62,500 bases of DNA from Mesostigma viride (taxonomy: Eukaryota; Streptophyta; Mesostigmatophyceae; Mesostigmatales; Mesostigmataceae), in assembly GCA_009746045.1 (NCBI GenBank), contig RPFO01000102.1, positions 1,061,540-1,124,039 of the forward strand. Direction: 5' to 3'. Shown piece by piece: positions 32,483 through 41,162 of this stretch. The notes under the pieces were generated by a model. It was not told where the DNA came from. It ran no database searches and worked only from the letters and a program-made list of their open reading frames with translations. The stretch's first letter is position 1. Every line of letters starts with the position of its first letter. A program made the translations under genes and the position numbers.

Positions 32483-32514
32483 GATTTGGCCAAATTCAGT
32501 GGTACTATTAAGGA

Positions 32515-32981
32515 GACAACCAGCGCAGGCCTGCCAGAAATCGGGAGAATCCGGACCATCGTAGCTCGAGCCTGCCGTTATCTTGTCCGCGTTTTCGAGT
32601 CGTTTGAACAGGATGATGAATATGAATGGAGATGGAAATGTGTAGCCTTGTGCATTGAAATTATGGCTGGCTTACGTGTAGAGCGACTAGATGACCTAGT
32701 AGACGGTGGGGCCGAAAACAGCTGGCTTGATCAGGGCGTGTGTTTCGAGCCTAACTCGGGCCGGGAGTGTCTAGTGGTGAGCACCATTGCTGCGATCGCT
32801 CTCCCACCATTTACTAGGAAATACCCGCAAATGGAAAACCACTGAAAAGGTCTCGCTAGTACGTACGTCAGTCATTACGTTCGCCATGCCATGATTCCAA
32901 ACGTCCAAGAACTGCACACGGTGCAAAGGCAAAAATCCGGAGGACAGCACTTTCAAATGTGCGGCGGGAATTCCAAATGGT
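32515..32981. repeat. Element X, copy 2 (inverted)
   Basis: Reverse complement of copy 1, from the phrase ggagacaaccagcgcaggcc to cagcactttcaaatgtgcgg. It lies inside the TTA-flanked element and carries no LINE insertion. Confidence 0.7.
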
Positions 32982-33121
32982 ATTATGGTGGATCAACGGA
33001 AATGACCGGCCCGTTTTTCCGTTTCGGACCGGAAAAACCCCGTGTGAAAAAGTTTCATCGAATATTTTCCGACCAAAACGGAAATTCGACCGAAAAAAAC
33101 CCGAGTGTGAAAACCCAGTTA

Positions 33122-33960
33122 ATATATAAGTGAGACAACTATATCTGCTAAGATTTATACACACAATAGACAACTATTCCTATATGCATACAATCTGTTG
33201 TGCATGGGCAATTAACTCTCCGTGATAATTGGAAAAAGATGATGGACAAGGCCAAGTGGCCCAGGCTCAGGTTATAGAGGACAACGACCCCCCTCCAGTG
33301 GGGAAGCGCCCGCGTGTTTTTTCCCTATACATGCAAACACTGCACACATGTGCAGTAAAATCCCGGTTACTGGCCACTGAACTTACAATGGCTGACGCAC
33401 AATCTGCATCATTGTAGCAGCAGTGCCCGAGAAAGGCCCAATGACCAAGTTCAGGCACACCGGCCATTTTGGAATGCACGGCAAAGGGTCAATGCCTCCT
33501 GGATACCAACCTCCCCAATCGACCCAACACGTCCTGCATAAACCTCGGCCAATGCGCCCGGCCATGTATGCCTACGTGATGGGCCCACACCAGCCCTTGC
33601 AATAGCCGTAGCAATTTCGAGTCATGCTTTGCCCATGCAGGGAGTTACTCTCTGCTGAGAGGCCATGTGTACACCAGCTATAGCCTAGCCACATACCTTC
33701 CACCACCCCATATGTCATGCAGGCCTTCTAGGCCCTCTCCTCAATCCGCCTTGTGTGCTTGTTGTGCTTGTTTAGGAGGCATGAACCATCATGGCGGTGC
33801 AGGTGCACCTTGTGCACCCAGAGCAGGTGATAGTTGTACATCCTCCACCTGCAGGTTGTCGCCCTGATTGTATTACAAACCCATAGATGCCCCTTTCTCA
33901 GGGCTATGTGTTACATATGCTCCCCACGGAGCTATGATTTTAATTAATTAATTAATTAAC
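33122..33960 (+). mobile_element. Probable retroelement 3' region with terminal hairpin and TTAA tail
   Basis: It ends on the right with a bulged hairpin at 33915-33937 (CATA-T-GCTCC-CCAC-GGAGC-TATG) and a (TTAA)n tail. This is the ending shared by the other retroelements here. The body holds short frames such as EDNDPPPVGKRPRV (about 33283-33324) that I cannot assign. The 5' limit and target duplication were not found. Confidence 0.5.
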
Positions 33961-34058
33961 TAGCCCGGGAACTTCTCCTTGTGCATGGCCTTGAACTCCT
34001 TGCGCATGTTGTGTCTCTTGCAAGTCCGGGGCATGCGCCGACGTTGCAAACCATCCAC
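33960..34058 (-). pseudogene. C-terminal fragment of a gene broken by the copia element
   Basis: From the left LTR junction the minus strand is open for 32 codons (QRRRMPRTCKRHNMRKEF, then KEKFPG) to a TAG at the edge of a TTAA tail. It is very basic and looks coding. The other side of the insertion site is at 44463. If the interpretation is right, the copia element split this gene and a retroelement abuts its stop. Confidence 0.4.
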
Positions 34059-34579
34059 AGTTATTCTAGGGCTTCAGGCCTAGACTATCAGTACACGTGG
34101 CGTTGTCCCCGTCTCCCAAGTGGGATACGGACATGGACGGTAGTGTAGTACACTGGACATATCTCTACTAGGATTTAGATCCGCACGTGCCATGATGGGC
34201 ACGTGGGTGCTAGATATTAGCACTGAGATATGTAGGGCACACGCACGTGGGTATTCACGTGGTAGGGTTTATGAGCTGTGATGCAGACCACAAGGTGGTT
34301 GCAGTGCTAGTCCTGCACGGAGGTCCTAGGGGAGGTCCAGGACCGTCCACGTAGTGCTGTTAGGCAGTCGTTGCCTGCGGGCATCGTATCAGTCCTAGCT
34401 GGAGTAGATCTAGCTGGACGGAGCCAGCACCTCATTGGTTAGCACTAGTGCAGGATAGCTAGGTTACCCTAACCTACGTGCCCATGCAATCCAGCTTGGC
34501 AAGCTTGCATGGATTGATATTATGCCAGCCATTGCATAATCCAACACACGTTCGCATCCATTGCACGAGTGCCATAACT
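34059..34579 (+). repeat. Left LTR of the copia element (521 bp)
   Basis: The ends are AGTTAT...ATAACT. The sequence matches the right LTR except cctgcacgg versus cctgtacgg near 34314/44192. No tRNA-Met-like primer site is evident just inside the LTR. Confidence 0.93.
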
Positions 34580-34628
34580 TGCATTAATAAAAACTCTCAC
34601 AGTTTTTATACTACTCTATCATTTTAAA

Positions 34629-36450
34629 ATGTCGAACGTTTCTGATCGTGAGGGCTCTTCGGAGTCAAGCCTGTCCCCGTCGTCCGAAGATTTGGACTAC
34701 CGGGCGGCAGTGCGAGGCCGGCAGGGTAGGGGTGATCACGCTGGCAGCGATGCCGGCAGTGGTCGCTCGTCTTCGGACGAGGACCCGCGGTTCCTGTCCA
34801 GATCAGCTGGCGGCGAGGCCGCCGACATACAATGTCTGGCGTCCCAATGCACCACCGGCTGAAGGGCAGCCCACGGCACCCGAGCTGGTTACGGGGCCGG
34901 GGAGGGTGGTGCCGGTGCTGGGGGATATCCCGTCGGATGGATACGACGAGGACGAAGACCTAGTCGATCTTGAGCTGCCTGAGGACAGGGAGCAGCGAGA
35001 GGAGCTGCTCCGCCGGGAGGCAGAGCGCCTTCGGCAGGAGGCCCAGCTCCGCAGAGAGTTGGAGCAGCAGCGCGAGCTGGAGGCTCAGCGCGAGGCTCAG
35101 CTGCGGGCGGAGACTGAGATAGACAGGACAGCCCGGGTGCTCGCGGAGCGGCAGCAGGAGCGGGATCGCGTGGCCAGGGCAGGCCTGCGCGCGGGACCGA
35201 CAGGTGCGCGCGAGGCGCCCCCCTACGTGTTACGCAAGAAGAACGAGCTCTACACCTTTGCTCACAGGCGCACAGCGCGCAACTTTCGGCGCATGGCTGG
35301 GGATGTGTTGCAGGAGACAGACTCCTCGGTGAGATGCAGCCAGGAGCGAGGGGGGAGCTGGTTCTGATGGACCCGGCCATGGTCGAGGCCGAGCGACTGG
35401 CCAAGATCGAGTACACCAGGCATTGCCAGCGGAAGGCAAAGCGGGCGATGGTGCGGTCCATGGCTGAGAACAGTTTGGCTAGGGAGCGTGCAGCCAGGGA
35501 GGCGCAGCATCGGGAGCTGCGGCGACTTCGTGCGAAGGCGCACGATGCCACGGAGAAGACCCGGCGTCATCAGGCGCGTTTGGACGCAGCCATGAAGAGG
35601 TCGGAGGCGGCACTGGCAGATGGTGGGCCCGGCGAGGAGGGAGCAGGAGGCCAGGCTGGCGAGGAAGAGCAGGCGGAACGCACGTGCCCTAGACAGGCGC
35701 ATGCGTAAGGAGGAGAGGGCTCTGCGCAGGTATCAGGAGGCGGCCAGGACCTGGGCTCTGCAGGGAGAATTCGGAGACGCAATCCGTTTTGAGCGTGGTC
35801 TGGCGCCACATGAGCCGCTGCCCGAGGACGCGGTACTGGACTTCATGCGCACCCCACAGCCAGCAAGAGCCCAGCGAGGAGCGGCCTTGTTAAACGCGCG
35901 TGAGCGTGTTCGCGCTGGTGCAGACACACCCCACCCCCCACCCCCCACACCCAAAACACTTTGCAGACCGACACGGACTGGAGCTGGACCGCATCGCTGC
36001 ACTACTCCACCAGGAGCTGGACGCAGCGGAGGCCAACCCGACCAAGCGGGCGCGGGCAGCAGAGGCAGTAGAGCAACTGCTGAGGGCCGCCAAGCGGGTC
36101 CGCCAAGGAAAGTGGCAGGAGGGGTGTGGACCATCGTCTACGCCCCAGCGGTCGCATCCAGAGGAGGATGGTGACGAGGGGAAGGACGGGGGAGCACCAG
36201 GGGGAGGGGCACCAGCAAGCACCGGGGGTATGGCGGGCGGCAGCAACGCTGGAGCGACAACCCAGCAGCAGCAGCAGCCACAGCATCAACAGCAGCAGCA
36301 GCAGCAGCAGCAGCGGCAGCACAGCAACAGCAACCGCAGCAGCAGCAGCAGCAGCAGCAACCTCAACCACAAGCGGCTGTCGCTGTACCACAGCGACCCA
36401 GGTTTGATGCATCCCGTAGGGAAGATAGGATTACCTTCCCAGGTCTAGCT
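34629..36450 (+). pseudogene. Gag-region coiled-coil ORF of the copia element, frameshifted
   Basis: A coding-like stretch starts MSNVSDREGSSESSLSPSSE and continues as a long Arg/Glu/Ala coiled coil (EREQREELLRREAERLRQEA-type), then basic helices and a Gln-rich end. The reading frame must change at least four times (near 34860, 35350, 35640 and 35900). Either indels have accumulated, or sequencing indels remain, or programmed shifts are used. Confidence 0.6.
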
Positions 36451-36595
36451 GAGGGTTTGTGCAGGAGGATGCACTTGAGTTTCTTTTCAAGATAGAACAT
36501 TCCTGGTCCCATGATAACATCCGTGATTGGTTTCCTGCTCTTAGGGTGTCTAACACGATCCACCAATCTGCACCTAGCATAAAACAAATGGTCAG

Positions 36596-37477
36596 ATGTA
36601 TGAGAGGAGGGCCAGCACACCTGGGGCAGAGGAGGTGCAAATCTTCACAGAATTCATAGCAGACCTAAAAGGGCTGTTGACCAAGGGGGAACACCTGCAG
36701 GCTCTCAAGGGGTTCAACTGGTTGGCCTCGTACAAAGTCAACAAGTCTGACTACGTACGTGACAACAAACAGTATGTCCTGTACATAGACAGGGACGAGG
36801 AGTTGAAGAAACTCAACTCTAAGTACCTGATCCATCAGTGGCTCACCAAAGCTGAGCTGGACAAGAACACCAATGCAGTTCTGCTGGCTGGCCTTAAAGA
36901 CAAGTGGGATGATTTTAGGGGGGCCATGTTGTTCATTCAGCAGAGCCTAGAACCCTTCTCAACTGTCAAGGAACCCAAGGTTAACAAGGTCCAAGGGGGG
37001 GGGTCAGGACGGTGCAGGTCCTAGCAGGAAGAAGCTCATCAAGGAGGTGGTAGCTCAGGTCAAGGCGGTGTTCAAGGGTCCCCAGCAAGGTAAGAAGGCA
37101 GGGGGGTCATCCAAGCAGCAGGGAAATCAGACAAGGGGGGAAAGGGGAACCCAGGCAGTAAGGCAGGGCCCTCCCAGGGGCCTAGTCAGAAAGGTAAGCC
37201 TCATGACTCCACCCTGTACTGCACCAGGTGCTCATGCAAGGGGCATGAGAGGGATGATTGCTGGAAGGGCAAACCCGAACTTGGATCTGATGTGGATGTG
37301 TGCCCAGGTTGCTGGGAGCCCCGCCACCCGTTACCTGCAGGGGGACGCTGCAACAAGCCCAGGAAGGGAGCCTCGACGGGGCGCCCCACAAAACAAGCCA
37401 GCACTCAGGACGACTGTAAGTCTCCTGTACCCTGGTTTCTAATGGCCGTGTACCTCTATTTGCTCTGTGTTGCCTGA
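36596..37477 (+). CDS. Gag capsid-like domain and CCHC zinc knuckle of the copia element
   Basis: The stretch 36596-37024 is helical (FTEFIADLKGLLTKGEHLQA ... WLTKAELDKNTNAVLLAGLK), resembling the UBN2-type Gag domain of copia elements. After a frame change, 37220-37261 encodes a CX2CX4HX4C zinc knuckle (CTRCSCKGHERDDC), and a second looser CX2CX4HX7C follows. The frame ends at 37477, overlapping the start of pol by 11 bases, which suggests translation by frameshift. Confidence 0.7.
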
Positions 37478-40430
37478 CAGTGAGGAAGTGGATTGGGACC
37501 TGGCTTATGACATGACGTTAGCACAGGTGGCCCAAGATCCCACTATAGCCTCCTTAGATGCAGCAGCAGATAAGGTTATATCCTATGCCAGGTTAGCCCA
37601 ACAGCTACACAAGGCAATGGGGCATGAGGCAGTGGCAGAAAGGCTGGCCAACAAAATTGATGGCCGTGACCTGGAACAGATGTGCAGGCATGTCAGGAAG
37701 CACTGTGAAGCGTGCCAACTGCATGCACCTAAACCCAAGAGATGGCATGTGGCCACCCCACCACTGGCTAGAGGAAAGCTAGTAGGGGATGTGATACACC
37801 TGGTGAAGGACACGGTGTATTACTTGGTCCTAAAAGATGCCTGGTCTAGGTTTGTGGTGATAGAACCCTTGCCAGGCATGGCCAATGAACAACTGCACAG
37901 AGCCCTGCTGATTGCACTAGCACGGTATCATCCTCAGGAAAAATTAATGCTGGATCAGCAGTTCACGTGGATACAAGATTATCCTGATCTGCCCAAGATA
38001 GACATTGCTGGGGCTCAAGATCATGAACGCCAGGGGATGATTGAACGTACCATGCGTGCTATCAGGGACCTCATAAAGAAAAATGAGTCCAGGACAGCAG
38101 AGTCTGGGAGCTATGCTGATAGGACAGCGTGGGCAGCTGAGGTGTGCAGAACTCTGAACACCAAGCCCCTCATGTCTTCTCCTTTTGGTGAAATCACATC
38201 AATTGGCCTGCAATCAGGTAGCTACTCTCAGGAGGTACTAGACCACTACAACACGCAAAGGCAACACTTGGCCAAGTTGCTGGCAAAAAAGGATAAGAGT
38301 AATGCCAGGCCTGTGTTTGAAGTGGGGGATCAGGTACTCTACTATAGGGAGGGGGAAGGGAACAAAGCCCACTCTGGTAGATGGCATGGTCCAGCTGAAA
38401 TCATCAGGTTGTCAGAAACAGGTGACACGGTGACTATTCAGCATCACAGAGAGCGAATGGTTGGCAAGCATAGACTGAAGCTTTATTACCCTCCTTTGGC
38501 AGACGTGTCAGGGGTAGAATTCTTGGACATGGATTCAGAGCCTCAGTCTGGTGGGTTGGTCTCACCCAGTGAATTGGCTAGGGACATAGCTGATGCAAGC
38601 AACACAACCATAGACGCTCCTGTGTTCCTCAGTGGTGCAGCCCCACCACAGCCCACTGGTCCAACTGGGCAGGAGGAACGTGCACTGGATGAGCAGCAGG
38701 TCGCTCCTCCCTCATCTCAGGAACAGCCACGCGAAGCAGCAGATCCTGTTGTCCCCAGGAATAAATTTGCTGAGGCTCTAAAAGCTCTACATAGAGCACA
38801 CACTGCCAAGGCACAAATGGCAGCAGGTGCAGCACAAGTCAATGCTGTGGGTGAATCTAACCAGGATCCCAGTATTCTGGCAGTAGACACACAGGCACAG
38901 GTGAGCATCATCAGTGCACAAGCTGTATCTGGCCTAAGTCTGCAACGCTCGCCCTGGGCTAGAGTGTCAGATTTTTCAGGCAAAACAAAAATGGCAGTCA
39001 AAGGCCAAGTGCTAATTCCCATTCTGGGTGTGCCCACTCCCTTCCAGGTAGTAGAGGGCTACAAGGGGAATGCACTGCTGGGGGAACCATTTGTCTCATA
39101 CCCTGGAGTAGTCATCTCAGCTGGGAGGTTGAGCGTGACTGGGGTGGGGCAGGTCACCCTGGACCATTTCAAAATTCCTTTAACACAGATCAGTGATGGC
39201 CTGGAAGCAGCCATCAATGCTGTCAACATAAAATACCTCCCAGGTCAGGAACCCTGTGTTGATTCCCTCATTCATTCTCAGAAGCTACACCCCTCTGCGT
39301 TTGGGCTTGGTAGATGGGACATTGCGTCCATGTCTCCCTTGTCCTATGATGATGTGGTCAAAGACTGTCAAACGCAGATTGGTTTTCTGAAATGGATGGA
39401 AGCCTTTAACAGGGCTAGAGAGGAATGGGTTTGTCCTGATCCACGTAGTAAGTCCCAGGTACCACCTGTAACACCGATTGAGGCACTGCCACAAGGGGCC
39501 AGAAAGCTCAGACTGAAGTTTGTCTGCAAGCATAAACCCCAGGCAGATGGGACACCTCCCATTTTTCATGCCAGACCTTGTGTCACGGAGTTCAGGGGCT
39601 CCACTGAGCTAACAGAGGCTGAACTGTATACCCCTGGTATTCAGCAGACGTCTCTTAAGGTCCTGTTGGCCACTTTCCTTCACCATCTGAATGCTGGTAA
39701 GGACTACGTGTGTAAAGCCACTGACATTAAACGAGCCTTCCTTAAAGGCAACCCTGACATAGCCCAAAAGGTGTGGAGGGGTCAAGTCTATGTGGTAAAC
39801 ACTCCCAAAGTCTGGTCTGGGGACATCAAGGAACCTCATCTAAGGCCTAACTTGGGGGTAGAAGGGCTTCAGTCAGCACCTAAAATTTTTAGGCTGTCTG
39901 CCCAAGAGGTCTTCCTGAAGCTGGGGGCCCAGTATGATGATATTGACCCTTGTTTCTTCACCATCCCTCATCCTGCTGGTATGATGATGTTTGTGTGGCA
40001 TGGGGATGATCAGCTCATTACTGGTCCCAGGGCAGCTGTGGAGGATTTCATTGCTCAAGTGTCTGCTAGCTTTGAATTAGGCAAGCAGCTGGAGCTGGGG
40101 AAAGATCCTGTCAAGTTCTGTGGCATCATTCTGAACCTGTTTAAGGAGCAGAAGGAGTGGGTGTGTTCTCTCAAAGCATCCCCTGAGTATGTCATGTCTT
40201 GCAAAGATGTTCTTCCCTCTGACATCACTCCTGATCTCTGTCCCACTATTAGGGGTAAGCTAGGTTGGCTGTGTGCCACTTGTGCTCCTCATCTGGCAGT
40301 GGTCAGCAGAGTGGATGATGATGTCCTCATGGAGGTAGGGTCTAGGGCTATTAAACAGGTGTTGCATGATGGCCCTCCCCTTATTCTTCATGCCTTGGAT
40401 CTGTTCCAACCCATCACATCACATGCATGA
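37467..40430 (+). CDS. Copia pol: integrase - protease-like - reverse transcriptase
   Basis: The frame opens without an ATG (987 codons). Residues 48-83 form an HHCC zinc site (H48, H53, C80, C83). The integrase core has D108, D163 and E193 in QGMIER, followed by a C-terminal domain (VGDQVLYYREGEG, RWHGPAEI). A protease-like segment lies at about 472-560, with VDTQAQVSIIS in place of the usual DTG/DSG and a distal LLGEPF. The reverse transcriptase has the first aspartate in TDIKRAFLKG (D753), GLQSAPKIF matching the copia GLKQAPRAW motif, and HGDDQLITG (D847, D848) in place of YVDD. In canonical copia elements protease precedes integrase, so the order here is odd. The frame stops at 40428 before RNase H. 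Confidence 0.85.
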   Translation: MLPDSEEVDWDLAYDMTLAQVAQDPTIASLDAAADKVISYARLAQQLHKAMGHEAVAERLANKIDGRDLEQMCRHVRKHCEACQLHAPKPKRWHVATPPLARGKLVGDVIHLVKDTVYYLVLKDAWSRFVVIEPLPGMANEQLHRALLIALARYHPQEKLMLDQQFTWIQDYPDLPKIDIAGAQDHERQGMIERTMRAIRDLIKKNESRTAESGSYADRTAWAAEVCRTLNTKPLMSSPFGEITSIGLQSGSYSQEVLDHYNTQRQHLAKLLAKKDKSNARPVFEVGDQVLYYREGEGNKAHSGRWHGPAEIIRLSETGDTVTIQHHRERMVGKHRLKLYYPPLADVSGVEFLDMDSEPQSGGLVSPSELARDIADASNTTIDAPVFLSGAAPPQPTGPTGQEERALDEQQVAPPSSQEQPREAADPVVPRNKFAEALKALHRAHTAKAQMAAGAAQVNAVGESNQDPSILAVDTQAQVSIISAQAVSGLSLQRSPWARVSDFSGKTKMAVKGQVLIPILGVPTPFQVVEGYKGNALLGEPFVSYPGVVISAGRLSVTGVGQVTLDHFKIPLTQISDGLEAAINAVNIKYLPGQEPCVDSLIHSQKLHPSAFGLGRWDIASMSPLSYDDVVKDCQTQIGFLKWMEAFNRAREEWVCPDPRSKSQVPPVTPIEALPQGARKLRLKFVCKHKPQADGTPPIFHARPCVTEFRGSTELTEAELYTPGIQQTSLKVLLATFLHHLNAGKDYVCKATDIKRAFLKGNPDIAQKVWRGQVYVVNTPKVWSGDIKEPHLRPNLGVEGLQSAPKIFRLSAQEVFLKLGAQYDDIDPCFFTIPHPAGMMMFVWHGDDQLITGPRAAVEDFIAQVSASFELGKQLELGKDPVKFCGIILNLFKEQKEWVCSLKASPEYVMSCKDVLPSDITPDLCPTIRGKLGWLCATCAPHLAVVSRVDDDVLMEVGSRAIKQVLHDGPPLILHALDLFQPITSHA

Positions 40431-40914
40431 TGGACAGTTCCATGGAGTCACGGGTAGTCACTAAGGTACAAGCCAGAGAGGCAGGCTCTTTATGTTGTCT
40501 AACCCCACTGGCAAGCAATCTTTGGTTTCCTGGTTCAGCAGACTCCACAAGCGCAAGGCAGTCAGCAGCAATGTAGCTGAATGCCGTGCTGTGGTCTCAG
40601 CTGTGTTGCATGCCAGGTACTTGAACCATCTGCTGGTGTGGTTGCAGCATCAGGCTGGTAGTTATGCTGGTGTCAAATCCCATCTGCTGACTGACAGTCA
40701 ATCCCTTCTCTCTTTCCTGGACAACCCCTTGGCTGTGCACACCGATTTGGACTGGATTGTCCTCAAGCAGGAGTGTACCTATCTGGAGTCCAAGACTCAC
40801 ATCCGAGACCCTGACAATGCAGCAGATGCACTCACAAAAGTGCCACAGGCTGCAGGGCCTCAGTACAGAGTCCTATACACGCTGATGAACCCATATAACG
40901 GCAGAGGGTGAAGT
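40427..40914 (+). CDS. Copia RNase H domain, in shifted frames
   Basis: After the pol stop the sense shifts to frame 2 (MMDSSMESRVVTKVQAREAG, 40427-40487) and then frame 1 from 40492 to 40911. Typical copia RNase H landmarks follow: LVSWFSR, SSNVAECRAVVSAVL (for SSAEAEY), LTDSQSLLSF and DPDNAADALTK. Two small indels therefore separate it from the reverse transcriptase, although the LTRs are almost identical. Confidence 0.8.
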
Positions 40915-41162
40915 GCCTCAGCCTAGGGCTATTAGCACCAGATAGGAGGGTGGTCATGGGGTGGCAGGGTCTGAAGTGTCCCACCCGTAAGACTCTCTTT
41001 GCGTCATTAAAGATTGAGGTCAGAAGGGTCCTCCTTTATTGATGGCTTGTTCTTTGTCAATAAAACGTGTGGTCATATTTTTCTGACAATGGTTTTTCCC
41101 AACACAGGCATCCAACCAGTGGGGATGTTATATCCAACACGGAGGAGCTATGGGCGCTTTTA

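Larger units (their letters stand above)
32121..33118. mobile_element. Inverted-repeat element with TTA target duplication (PIF/Harbinger-like)
   Basis: The left end is CAGGGTTTTCACAC, then poly-T and cggtcgaaa. The right end is the imperfect complement, with gagtgtgaaaacccag preceded by tcgaccgaaaaaaac. It is flanked by TTA on both sides (32118-32120, 33119-33121). A 3-bp TTA duplication is typical of the PIF/Harbinger superfamily; that assignment is inferred. There is no transposase, and element X copy 2 lies inside. Confidence 0.55.

Noticed and set aside
35230-36246. Minus-strand ORFs across the copia gag region
   Set aside because: They mirror the GC-rich plus-strand coiled-coil frames and lie antisense to the element.
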